In this document: positions 42,411 to 50,429 of the stretch, piece after piece
How positions within the stretch are numbered: the first letter of the stretch is position 1
How the letters are laid out: each line of letters starts with the position of its first letter
NCBI GenBank assembly: GCA_031385545.1
Contig: JANNBN010000063.1
Coordinates: 60,372-124,371 of the forward strand
From: JANNBN01 sp031385545
Lineage (GTDB): Bacteria; Actinomycetota; Acidimicrobiia; Acidimicrobiales; JANYDT01
Direction of reading: 5' to 3'
Length of the DNA: 64,000 nt
Notes under the pieces: model-generated
Database searches by the model: none
Told to the model about the DNA's origin: nothing
Seen by the model: only the letters and a program-made list of their open reading frames with translations
Position numbers and translations under genes: made by a program

Positions 42411-44030
42411 ATGAGTGCTCTCGAACCCCCACGTCACCAGACGGTTCTTCGACGCAGGAGCGCCGGCTTCATCGGCCTCCTCGCAGCTGGCGCGGGCCTC
42501 TCGGCAGGTGAGCTGCTCGCCAGCACGGTGGACGGGATGTTGTCACCCGTGATAGGTGTCGGAAATCGAGCCGTCGATCTAGCTCCTCCTCCGGTCAAAC
42601 GATTCGCCATCGCCACGTTCGGGACGCACGACAAGCAGGCTCTGTTGCTCGGTATGGGAGCGGCCATCGCTGTTTTCGCGATCGCCGTCGGTGTACTCAG
42701 TCGGCGAAGGCGGATGGTGGGAATTGTCGGACTGGTCAGCTTCGGAGCACTCGGCGCGTTTGCAGCCGCCTCCGGAAGAACCGGCGGACTCATGGCCGCT
42801 ATTCCATCCGTCGTTGCCGCTCTGGTAGCCATCGTCGCGTTGCTGGCAATCATGAGAGCGGCTGGCCCCGACCCCGTTGCCGGCCCGCCTGCGGGGATTG
42901 TCGATCCCGTCTGGGACCGAATCGCGCGTGAGATCGCAGACGACCAGCCCGGGGCTGGCGATGCTGTGCTCGGCCGTCGGGGGTTCCTGGCCCTCGGCGC
43001 TGTGGCTACAGCCACGATGGCGATGGGGGGCTCAGCCCGATTGCTCCAGCAGCGGACAGCGGATCGAGTGAAGCGAGCAGTGAGAACGCTGCCTCGAGCG
43101 GGCCGACTGCTGAAGGCCATCTCGCCAACTGCTGAGGTCACCGAGTTGGCGTCGGTGACGCCGTTCATCACGCCGAACAAGGACTTCTATCGCATCGACA
43201 CGGCCCTCGTCGTGCCGAAGATAGACACAGCGAACTGGACGCTCACCGTCAAGGGAATGGTCACCCAGGAACGTACGTACACCTACGATGATCTGCTCGC
43301 CATGGACTTGGTGGAACAGGACATCACTCTGACCTGCGTCTCCAACGAGGTCGGAGGAATCCTGATGGGAAACGCACGTTGGCTGGGTATTCCGCTGGCA
43401 GTTCTGCTCGCCGACGCAGGCGCAGACCCTGCAGCAACCCAGATCGTCGGTCGGTCCGTCGACGGCTGGTCTGCCGGGTTCCCGACCGCTGCGCTGACGA
43501 GATCCAAGGCCCTCGTTGCGATTGGGATGAACGGCGAGCCGCTTCCCTTTGCGCACGGGTACCCGGCACGGCTCGTGGTTCCTGGAATCTACGGCTATGC
43601 GTCGGCTACCAAATGGTTGCAGACCATCGAACTGACCACGTTGGAAGCCGTCGACGGTTACTGGGTTCCGCGGGGGTACTCGAAACAAGCCCCGATCAAG
43701 ATGGGATCGCGGATCGACGTACCCCGCGGCCTCACAACCGTGCCGGCCGGGAAGACAGCGGTGGCAGGAATTGCATGGTCACAGACGGTTGGGATCAGCC
43801 GGGTGGAGGTGAAGGTCGACAACAGCCAGTGGGAGGCCGCAACGCTTGCCGACGAGGTCGACATCGATACGTGGCGGCAGTGGAAGTACGAGTGGGACGC
43901 AACTGTCGGCCAGCACGAGATCACGGTCCGAGCCTTCGACGCGAACGGAAAACTGCAGGAGGAACAACGGGTTGCGCCGCTGCCGAACGGCGCCACCGGC
44001 TGGCATCAGACGCTGGTCTTCGTCGCCTAA
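42411..44030 (+). CDS. Membrane-anchored sulfite-oxidase-fold molybdopterin enzyme
   Basis: 539 residues from ATG. Four or five N-terminal membrane helices (about 18-165) are followed by a Tat-like LGRRGFLALGAVATATMAMG (about 182-201), then the oxidoreductase domain: VKGMVTQERTYTYDDLLAMD, the molybdenum-ligand Cys309 in ITLTCVSNEVGG, LGIPLAVLLADAGADP and MNGEPLPFAHGYPARLVVPG. A C-terminal dimerisation/Ig-like domain ends in VAPLPNGATGWHQTLV. The whole resembles the actinobacterial family with an N-terminal membrane part, as in Mycobacterium Rv0218. Its substrate is unknown. The neighbouring FAS1 protein and SigK-like factor suggest it belongs to one stress or envelope regulon. Confidence 0.88.
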   Translation: MSALEPPRHQTVLRRRSAGFIGLLAAGAGLSAGELLASTVDGMLSPVIGVGNRAVDLAPPPVKRFAIATFGTHDKQALLLGMGAAIAVFAIAVGVLSRRRRMVGIVGLVSFGALGAFAAASGRTGGLMAAIPSVVAALVAIVALLAIMRAAGPDPVAGPPAGIVDPVWDRIAREIADDQPGAGDAVLGRRGFLALGAVATATMAMGGSARLLQQRTADRVKRAVRTLPRAGRLLKAISPTAEVTELASVTPFITPNKDFYRIDTALVVPKIDTANWTLTVKGMVTQERTYTYDDLLAMDLVEQDITLTCVSNEVGGILMGNARWLGIPLAVLLADAGADPAATQIVGRSVDGWSAGFPTAALTRSKALVAIGMNGEPLPFAHGYPARLVVPGIYGYASATKWLQTIELTTLEAVDGYWVPRGYSKQAPIKMGSRIDVPRGLTTVPAGKTAVAGIAWSQTVGISRVEVKVDNSQWEAATLADEVDIDTWRQWKYEWDATVGQHEITVRAFDANGKLQEEQRVAPLPNGATGWHQTLVFVA

Positions 44031-44147
44031 TCCCTGTCATTCCCTGTGTGACGAACGCCTCCGCAAATTCGAATCCAACCGGCGTGGGTCTCCGAACAGT
44101 CGTTGTAACTCCCCCGAAGCAACACACCAACTGTGCAAGGAATCCCA

Positions 44148-45260
44148 ATGAAGACCTTTCGACTCACCTCCGGCGCACTCGCAGGCGCGCTCATCATCGG
44201 CGTACTCAGTGCCGGCTCAACCGCCGTCCAGGCAGCCACCACGACCAAGACAACGAAACCACCGGTTGCAAGCGAGACGGATGCTCGCAAGGCAGGCGTT
44301 CCAGCAACCGGCAAGGGCAGCCTGAAGGGCATGGCCCAGGATCCCGCTGCAACCGCCGCATCGAACAACCCGCAGCTCACAACCCTCGTGGCCGCTGTCA
44401 AGGCAGCAGGGCTGGTTGACACACTCAACGGTCCTGGACCGTTCACCATCTTCGCTCCAGCCAACTCGGCATTCGCGAAACTGCCTGCCGGCACCGTCGA
44501 CTCGCTCCTCAAGCCGGAGAACAAAGCAACACTGACGTCGATCCTGACCTACCACGTGATTGCTGGGAAGAAGCTGTCGTCCAAGGACCTTGCGAAGATG
44601 GCCAGTATCAAGACCATTCAGGGCGAGACCCTTGCCCTGAAGGTGAGCGGCAAGAACATCACCGTCAACAAGTCCAAGGTCGTCCTGGCCGATGTGCAGG
44701 TCGCGAACGGCACCGTGTTCATCATCGACACCATCCTGATGCCTGCCAATCCAGCTCCCGGCACTCCGGTCGCTGCTGAAGCCGACGCCACAGCCGTTGG
44801 AGTGCCTGCGACAGGCAAAGGCTCCCTCGCTGGTATGGCGACGGACCCTGCTGCAACCGCTGCATCGAACAACCCACAGCTCACCACGCTGGTTGCTGCA
44901 GTCAAGGCAGCAGGGCTTGTCGACACGCTCAACGGCCCCGGGCCATTCACGATCTTTGCCCCGGTGAACTCAGCATTCGACAAGCTCCCGGCCGGCACGG
45001 TTGAAACGCTTCTGAAGCCAGAGAACAAGGCGCAGCTGACCTCGGTCCTCACGTACCACGTGGTGGCAGGCAAGAAGCTGTCCAGTGCAGACCTTGCCAA
45101 GACCACGGAGCTCAAGACGGTGAACGGCGGCACGCTGAAGGTCAGCGTGAGCGGCAAGACGATCACCATCAACGGAACGGTCAAAAGCGTTCTTGCCGAC
45201 GTGCAGGTCGCCAACGGAACCGTGTTCCTGATCGACTCGGTCCTGCTGCCCGCTGCTTGA
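44148..45260 (+). CDS. Secreted protein with two nearly identical FAS1 domains
   Basis: 370 residues from ATG with aagga at good spacing. Signal peptide 1-30 (LTSGALAGALIIGVLSAG), a Thr/Lys-rich stretch, then two fasciclin repeats (about 45-205 and 210-368). The repeats share blocks such as DPAATAASNNPQLTTLVAAV, KAAGLVDTLNGPGPFTIFAP, NSAFxKLPAGT and LTYHV, differing at few positions, so a recent internal duplication is likely. FAS1 domains mediate adhesion; in mycobacteria MPT70/MPT83 are such proteins under SigK. It is transcribed away from the molybdopterin enzyme gene by about 120 bases on the same strand. Confidence 0.92.
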   Translation: MKTFRLTSGALAGALIIGVLSAGSTAVQAATTTKTTKPPVASETDARKAGVPATGKGSLKGMAQDPAATAASNNPQLTTLVAAVKAAGLVDTLNGPGPFTIFAPANSAFAKLPAGTVDSLLKPENKATLTSILTYHVIAGKKLSSKDLAKMASIKTIQGETLALKVSGKNITVNKSKVVLADVQVANGTVFIIDTILMPANPAPGTPVAAEADATAVGVPATGKGSLAGMATDPAATAASNNPQLTTLVAAVKAAGLVDTLNGPGPFTIFAPVNSAFDKLPAGTVETLLKPENKAQLTSVLTYHVVAGKKLSSADLAKTTELKTVNGGTLKVSVSGKTITINGTVKSVLADVQVANGTVFLIDSVLLPAA

Positions 45261-45308
45261 GCAAGCCGCTCTGAGGACCAGCCTCAGCGATTGTCGAACA
45301 CAAACCAA

Positions 45309-45340
45309 GGTGGTGTCGCCGGGCAATCGGCGGCACCATC
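45309..45340. terminator. Bidirectional terminator between FAS1 gene and J-domain gene
   Basis: ggtggtgtcgccg and cggcggcaccatc pair over 13 positions with two wobble pairs and a six-base loop. It lies between convergent genes, about 48 bases after the FAS1 gene stop and about 44 before the other stop. A short ttcg follows; no long U-run. Confidence 0.55.
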
Positions 45341-45384
45341 TTCGCGTCACACGATCGCGTGGGGCCAAGACCGAATGACTGCGC

Positions 45385-45951
45385 TCAGGGTCGAGAAACG
45401 GTACGCCCGCTCCGCATTGCCTGCCGGAATCGGAGAGCGGTCAACGCCCCGGACAGCACGAGAAGCAGCGTTCCGAACAGCGCAAGACCCCCGGAGAACA
45501 GCGCGAAGCCCAACCCGAGGCTGATGCCACCAAGCGCGGCACACACGGCAACGGCGGCCGACAAGGGCGACGACGAGACACCTGATCCGTCGTCCCCGTC
45601 GAACGGGTCCCGGTCCTCGGCCTGGCCCTCGTCCCGGTCCTCGTCCCCGAAATCCTCATCGGCGACACCAGCCCCGGTTCCTCGGCCTCGACCAGCAGTG
45701 CCGCCCGACACCGCTCGCACGCCGTGCAGTGACCGGTCGTAATCCGCTCGCAGACCAGGGTCTGCGAGCGTGGCGTAGGCCTCGTTCACCGCAGCCATAC
45801 GCGCTTGCGCATCGACGGGGGCAGCCGATGCATCGGGGTGCAGGACCCGCGCAAGAGCCCGGTACGCCGATCGCACTTCCGAGTCGGACGCGTCAGAGGC
45901 GACGCCAAGCACCGCGTACGGCGATACGGGTGTCGCCCCCTCTTCGGTCAC
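45385..45951 (-). CDS. J-domain protein with C-terminal membrane helices
   Basis: 188 residues. The J domain (about 10-72) reads SPYAVLGVASDASDSEVRSA, then the HPD tripeptide in LARVLHPDASAAP. A Gly/Asp/Glu-rich linker (about 80-125) leads to two hydrophobic segments (LSAAVAVCAALGGISLGLGF, LFGTLLLVLSGALTALRF). The protein is thus a membrane-tethered co-chaperone that could bring DnaK to the membrane. It lacks the zinc and substrate domains of full DnaJ. It lies just downstream of the SDR gene on the same strand (19 bases) and may be co-transcribed with it. Confidence 0.85.
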   Translation of the reverse strand: MTEEGATPVSPYAVLGVASDASDSEVRSAYRALARVLHPDASAAPVDAQARMAAVNEAYATLADPGLRADYDRSLHGVRAVSGGTAGRGRGTGAGVADEDFGDEDRDEGQAEDRDPFDGDDGSGVSSSPLSAAVAVCAALGGISLGLGFALFSGGLALFGTLLLVLSGALTALRFRQAMRSGRTVSRP

Positions 45952-45970
45952 CGTGCAGCACCGACCGCCG

Positions 45971-46747
45971 TCACTTCGGTGGCATGCGAATGCCGCCGTC
46001 GACCCGGATCGTTTCGCCGTTCATGTAGCTGTTGGTGATCAGCTCGACGACCATCGATCCAAGTTCTTCCGGGGCACCGAGGCGCTGCGGGAACAGGACG
46101 TTCTTGCCGAGGTTCGCCTTGAACGCGTCAGCCGCTTCGCCCTTGCCGTAGATCGGCGTGTCGATGAGGCCCGGAGCGATGGTATTCACCCGCACGCCAA
46201 CTGCGGCAAGGTCACGGGCAACAGGCAGTGTCATCCCGACCACACCACCCTTCGATGCCGAGTAGCTCGCCTGCCCGATCTGCCCGTCGAACGCCGCGAC
46301 GGACGCCATGTTGACGATGGCCCCGCGCTCATTAGATGCCTGCGGCTCGTTCTGGCTCATCGCCGTGGCTGCGATGCGGATGAAGTCGAACGTGCCGATG
46401 AGGTTGATGTTGACCACACGCTTGAACCAATCGAGATCATGAGCGGACTCGTAGCTGCCGTCCTTGCCGACGGTGCGGCTGGCGAACCCGATGCCTGCAG
46501 AGTTCACCAACGCACGGAGAGGACCCATCTCCTTCGCAGTCTCGACCGCAGCGATGATGTCTTCGGTCCTGGTCACATCGCAGTGACAGAACGCACCGCC
46601 GATCTCCGCGGCAAGCGCCTGGCCCTTCTCGTCCTGCAGGTCGGCGACAACGACCTTCGCGCCGCGTGCAGCGAGCAGACGCACGCACGCTTCGCCGATT
46701 CCTGATGCTCCACCGGTGACGATGGCTGATGCTCCGTTGATATCCAT
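45971..46747 (-). CDS. SDR dehydrogenase, 3-hydroxyacyl-CoA (HSD10-like) type
   Basis: 258 residues from ATG (MDINGASAIVTGGASGIG). NAD motif TGGASGIG, acidic cofactor-selecting ADLQDEKGQALA, NNAG equivalent VNSAGIGFASRT, catalytic Ser/Tyr/Lys in NMASVAAFDGQIGQASYSAS followed by KGG, and the closing PQRLGAPEELGSMV and VDGGIRMPP. This pattern is that of 3-hydroxyacyl-CoA or 2-methyl-3-hydroxybutyryl-CoA dehydrogenases of the HSD17B10 group. The Asp after the second strand favours NAD over NADP. It would oxidise short-chain or branched hydroxyacyl-CoA in the cytosol; partner beta-oxidation genes are not here. Confidence 0.9.
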   Translation of the reverse strand: MDINGASAIVTGGASGIGEACVRLLAARGAKVVVADLQDEKGQALAAEIGGAFCHCDVTRTEDIIAAVETAKEMGPLRALVNSAGIGFASRTVGKDGSYESAHDLDWFKRVVNINLIGTFDFIRIAATAMSQNEPQASNERGAIVNMASVAAFDGQIGQASYSASKGGVVGMTLPVARDLAAVGVRVNTIAPGLIDTPIYGKGEAADAFKANLGKNVLFPQRLGAPEELGSMVVELITNSYMNGETIRVDGGIRMPPK

Positions 46748-46850
46748 GCAATGAAAGGTAGGCCGCATCGCGCCTGTCCATCCAACCACGTCGACTCCGG
46801 TAGTGGTCTTCGGGGCATTGCAGGGTTGCGAATGGGCTAGACCTGTTGCG

Positions 46851-47624
46851 ATGGATGCTGCCCGGACGGCCCCTCCACTTCCGGTCCCACCTTGTCAGTG
46901 GGACTTCCCTGATCCGCTCCAGCCGCCGAAGCGGCGCAAGGGCTCTGAGGGTGATGAGAGCGGGCTCCTTGCGACGGGCGCGGATCTCGAGCCGGCAACC
47001 CTTGTGCATGCGTACCGCAACGGCATCTTTCCGTGGCCGCAGGACGACCACTCACCACTTCCGTGGTGCTCGCCGAACCCCCGGGGTGTGCTGGGTCTTG
47101 ACAAACTCAGGATCTCACGGAGCCTGCGCCGAACGATGAACCGCTCGGGTTGGGTGACCACGGTTGATCGCTCGTTCTGCGACGTCATGCGCCTCTGCGC
47201 AGTACGCGAGGACAGCGGGACCTGGATCACGCCTGAAATGACTGCTGCCTACACGCAGCTACACGAATTGGGCTGGGCCCACTCGGTCGAGGTGTGGGAC
47301 GGTGAAGATCAACTTGTCGGTGGTCTCTACGGCCTGCTGTTGGGTGGCGTGTTCACCGGTGAGTCGATGTTCCACCGGCACACCGATGCATCGAAGGTCG
47401 CGTTCGCCGAACTCGCCCTGCGTCTCCTGGAAGCAGGAGGCGCGTTCGTCGATGTGCAACTCCCCACGCCCCATCTCGAGTCGCTCGGAGTCATTGCGCT
47501 GCACCGCTCGCTGTACATCGAACTGCTCCGCGAATGCCGCGACGACGATGTGAGGCTGAGCACCGATGCGATGCCCGTATCGCGTATCCCGGCAGACTAC
47601 GCAACTCGCGCTGCAGCGATATAG
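46851..47624 (+). CDS. aat: Leucyl/phenylalanyl-tRNA-protein transferase
   Basis: About 257 residues from ATG at MDAARTAPPL; a GTG 16 codons earlier is possible. Landmarks are FPDPLQPPKRRKGSEGDE (the F/P-x-P lid variant), AYRNGIFPWPQDDHSPLPWC, the aminoacyl pocket LLGGVFTGESMFHR and DASKVAFAELALRLLEAGGA, then DVQLPTPHLESLG. Aat adds Leu or Phe to N-terminal Arg or Lys of proteins, marking them for ClpS/ClpAP degradation in the N-end rule pathway. No clp gene is adjacent. It runs convergently towards the RNase H gene. Confidence 0.9.
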   Translation: MDAARTAPPLPVPPCQWDFPDPLQPPKRRKGSEGDESGLLATGADLEPATLVHAYRNGIFPWPQDDHSPLPWCSPNPRGVLGLDKLRISRSLRRTMNRSGWVTTVDRSFCDVMRLCAVREDSGTWITPEMTAAYTQLHELGWAHSVEVWDGEDQLVGGLYGLLLGGVFTGESMFHRHTDASKVAFAELALRLLEAGGAFVDVQLPTPHLESLGVIALHRSLYIELLRECRDDDVRLSTDAMPVSRIPADYATRAAAI

Positions 47625-47655
47625 GGCGGTCGGCCAGGTGGCACAACACGTTGGT

Positions 47656-48231
47656 TCAGAACAACGATGCCTGCTCAGCCCCAGGAGTGGATTGGTCCGT
47701 GTCGATCGGGTCGGGTTCGGGTGCTGCAGGGGAGAACCAGCCGAGCGGATCGACCAACGTACGCACATATTGCGACGCGCCGGCACGGACGGCGATGGCA
47801 TCGACCAGGTCGTTCATCCGGTTGCCTGAATGCCCCTTGACCCATTCGAAGCTGACACTTCCGGAATGAGCGAGGAACAGCGAAACCAATGGCTTCCAGA
47901 GATCTTGATTGGCAACCGGTTGCTTCTGGCTGTTCTTCCAACCCCGCGAAATCCAACCCCGGTACCAAGAGTCCCGGAAGCAGTTCACGACGTAGGTGGA
48001 GTCGCTGACGACCGTGACGTGAGGTTCGGTCTCACCGGATTCGAGAAACGTCGTCAGCGCGTCGAGCACTGCCCATACCTCCATGCGTTGGTTCGTCGAA
48101 GCCCTCTCCGACCCGCTGCACGATGGACCGGTGGCACCCGGACCAAGGTCGACCGCCCAACCCCACCCGCCGGGGCCAGGATTTCCTGCGCACGCGCCGT
48201 CGGTGAACACACGCACGGTGGATGGGAGCAC
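47656..48231 (-). CDS. rnhA: Ribonuclease HI
   Basis: 191 residues from a GTG start (MLPSTVRVFTDGACAGN); the frame extends upstream through 13-bp repeats that are unlikely to be coding. Active-site carboxylates are Asp11 (FTDGACAGNPG), Glu51 (NQRMEVWAVLDAL), Asp77 (VVSDSTYVV) and Asp141 (GNRMND), with His134 in KGHSGN. It cuts RNA in RNA-DNA hybrids at replication and R-loops. The fold ends near 150; the 40-residue C-terminal tail is acidic and low complexity. It faces the Aat gene tail to tail. Confidence 0.93.
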   Translation of the reverse strand: MLPSTVRVFTDGACAGNPGPGGWGWAVDLGPGATGPSCSGSERASTNQRMEVWAVLDALTTFLESGETEPHVTVVSDSTYVVNCFRDSWYRGWISRGWKNSQKQPVANQDLWKPLVSLFLAHSGSVSFEWVKGHSGNRMNDLVDAIAVRAGASQYVRTLVDPLGWFSPAAPEPDPIDTDQSTPGAEQASLF

Positions 48232-48250
48232 CGGACCAGTCTGCACGGTT

Positions 48251-48289
48251 CCGCACAACGGTTCGGCACAACGGTTCGGCACAACGCGG
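48251..48289. repeat. Three 13-bp tandem repeats between rnhA and a DUF1345 gene
   Basis: Three head-to-tail units of cggcacaacggtt (last one ending acgcgg) lie in the divergent promoter region. A 13-base unit would break reading frame, supporting the internal GTG start chosen for RNase HI. Confidence 0.85.
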
Positions 48290-48363
48290 CGACGACCTTG
48301 TCAACGGTCAGCCGAAGACCCTGCATACGCCGTCTTGCCTTCCGTTTGCAGCAAGCTCAACAG

Positions 48364-49026
48364 ATGTCCAGCGTGGGAATGCCGAAACGGGTGAACGAGT
48401 CTCGGCGGGTGTTGGCGTGCGGAATTGCCGGGCTGGCCGGGGCAGCGCTCATTTCCCTGTTCGCACCGTGGCAGGCAGGCGTCATCGTCGGATGGAATAT
48501 TGCCGCGTTTTCCCTGCTGACCTGGCTGAAGCGGGAACTGTGGTCGCTCGACCCCATCGAGACCAAGGCGTTCAGTTCGCGCGATGACGACAGCAGGGCA
48601 ACTGCAGCTGCAGTTGTCATCATCGGATCGCTCGCCAGCCTGGTCGCAGTCATCCTTGGGGTCATCGAGGCCAGAGCCGCCGGAGGGTGGGTCGCCGTCG
48701 CAACCATCATCGCGTCCGTATGTTCCGTGGCGGCGTCGTTCGCCGTTGTCAACTCGACCTTCGCGCTGACTTATCTGCACGCCTACTTCGACGGGTTGGC
48801 GACGTCAGGGTCGGGCGGGCTTCGTTTCCCGGACGATGCCCAGCCACGCTGCAGCGATTTCGTGTACTTCGCGTTCACCGTCGGTATGTCCTTCGCCGTG
48901 TCCGATGTTGAAGTGATCGACTCAGGGATGCGTCGCAGGATTCTCGGGCACGCGCTGGTTTCCTACGCGTTCGCATCGGCCATCCTGGGGTTCGCCATCA
49001 ACCTTGTCGCAAGCCTGCTCGGGTAG
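48364..49026 (+). CDS. DUF1345 membrane protein
   Basis: 220 residues from ATG; the preceding frame is unsupported. Six hydrophobic segments with the DUF1345 pattern: FAPWQAGVIVGWNIAAFSLL, TKAFSSRDDDSRATAAAVVI, SFAVVNSTFALTYLHAYFDG, then DFVYFAFTVGMSFAVSDVEV and RRRILGHALVSYAFASAILG. The family is a predicted membrane protein of unknown function, sometimes grouped with ion or proton transporters without proof. It is divergent from the RNase HI gene and runs toward the decarboxylase gene, whose end it almost touches. Confidence 0.88.
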   Translation: MSSVGMPKRVNESRRVLACGIAGLAGAALISLFAPWQAGVIVGWNIAAFSLLTWLKRELWSLDPIETKAFSSRDDDSRATAAAVVIIGSLASLVAVILGVIEARAAGGWVAVATIIASVCSVAASFAVVNSTFALTYLHAYFDGLATSGSGGLRFPDDAQPRCSDFVYFAFTVGMSFAVSDVEVIDSGMRRRILGHALVSYAFASAILGFAINLVASLLG

Positions 49027-49027
49027 C

Positions 49028-50380
49028 TCACACGTCAAGGCTTTCCAAGAGTGGGTACAGCATTGACACTGTCGTACGTGGGTTGACGATACACATGCGC
49101 AGGCACGGTTCACCGTGCCAGAACGTCGGCACCACCAGCCAGTCACCCTCAGCCGAATGACGGTGGCTCCAGGCTTGGTACTCCTGCAGGTTCCAACCCC
49201 GCCGGGAGAACAGCACCACTGACAACTGCTGTTCCACCAGAAGGCGACAGGAACGGCTTGCCTCAACCAGCCTCGCGAATTCCCGTGCAGTCCTCAGCGT
49301 GGTTTCTATCGCATCACCGTATGCGCGCGTACCATATGTGGCCAGTGAGAACCAGAGCGGAAGACCCCTCGCCCGTCTTGACAGGTGATACGCATAGTCA
49401 GACGGGTTCCACTCCGTTCGGTCGACAGTGGCCAGGTAGTCGCCGTGTTGTGCGTGGGCGACAACGGCCGGCGCTGGGTCCCGATACACCAGCGCTGCGC
49501 AGTCGTACGGGGCAAACAACCACTTGTGCGGGTCGATGCCGAAACTGTCAGACCTTTCGATCCCGTCGAACACCGAACGCGTTGACGGGGCGCACAACGC
49601 GGCCAGCCCATACGCGCCATCGACATGCATCCACAGTGCATGCTCCTCACACACGTCGGCAATCGATGCCAGTTCGTCGACGGCTCCAGCGTTCGTGGTT
49701 CCGCCCGTGGCAACGACGGCAAACACTTCGCGGTCCGTGGTACGGAGCCCTGCGCGCAACGCTTCTCCGGTCATTCGTCCGCTGGGATCGACATCGACCG
49801 GCACGATGTCGACGTCCATCACATTCGCCGTTGCCCGCACCGATGCGTGCACCTCACTGGTAGCTGCGATGGCCAGCGGCCCGCGCCGCCCGGTACGTTT
49901 CCGGTGCACGGACCGGGCGGTGACCAGCGCGGACAGATTCGCGGCGGACCCGCCGCTGACGAACACACCCCCTGCACTCTCTGGGTAACCGGCCAGGCTG
50001 GCAAGCCATGCAAGTGCCTGGTTCTCTGCAGCAATGGCCCCGGCACCCGCCTCCCACTGGCCACCGAAGATGGACGACGCGCTGACCACCAGGTCGAATA
50101 GTGTCGATGCGTTGGAGGGGGCGGTTGCAACGTAGGCAAGGTTCATCGGATCGTCCATCGGCCGGCACGCCGGCATCAGCACATCGCGAAACACCTGCAG
50201 CGCCCTGTGTGCGCCGATGCCGTCGTCACACACGACACCATGTAGCGCTGCACGCAGACGTTCAGCCGGCACCGCACCCCAGTGCGGGTCCTTCGCAACT
50301 TTGAGCCGCTCGATTGCGTAACCGATGACCGAGTGAGCAGCGAGATCCGTGTGCTCGTCCCACGTATGCATATCGGCCAC
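49028..50380 (-). CDS. PLP-dependent decarboxylase, aromatic amino acid type
   Basis: 450 residues from a GTG start with a strong aggagg site. Group II decarboxylase features are GGVFVSGGSAANLSALVTAR, ATSEVHASVRATANVMD, WMHVDGAYGLAALC and the PLP lysine Lys286 in IDPHKWLFAPYDCAA. It is close to the aromatic-L-amino-acid, tyrosine and L-2,4-diaminobutyrate decarboxylase families, so it removes CO2 from an amino acid; the substrate cannot be told. It ends convergently with the DUF1345 gene. A 22-base palindrome sits just ahead of it. Confidence 0.88.
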   Translation of the reverse strand: MADMHTWDEHTDLAAHSVIGYAIERLKVAKDPHWGAVPAERLRAALHGVVCDDGIGAHRALQVFRDVLMPACRPMDDPMNLAYVATAPSNASTLFDLVVSASSIFGGQWEAGAGAIAAENQALAWLASLAGYPESAGGVFVSGGSAANLSALVTARSVHRKRTGRRGPLAIAATSEVHASVRATANVMDVDIVPVDVDPSGRMTGEALRAGLRTTDREVFAVVATGGTTNAGAVDELASIADVCEEHALWMHVDGAYGLAALCAPSTRSVFDGIERSDSFGIDPHKWLFAPYDCAALVYRDPAPAVVAHAQHGDYLATVDRTEWNPSDYAYHLSRRARGLPLWFSLATYGTRAYGDAIETTLRTAREFARLVEASRSCRLLVEQQLSVVLFSRRGWNLQEYQAWSHRHSAEGDWLVVPTFWHGEPCLRMCIVNPRTTVSMLYPLLESLDV

Positions 50381-50396
50381 GATGCCTCCTGAATGA

Positions 50397-50418
50397 GATC
50401 GTTTGCGGCCAAACGATC
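50397..50418 (-). promoter_or_regulatory. Perfect palindrome ahead of the decarboxylase gene
   Basis: gatcgtttg and caaacgatc form 9-bp arms with a four-base centre, 17 bases before the GTG and 11 after the MFS gene stop. It overlaps the short gap between the two genes, so it could be an operator over the decarboxylase start or the terminator of the MFS gene. Confidence 0.5.
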
Positions 50419-50429
50419 TGCGTCCGAGC

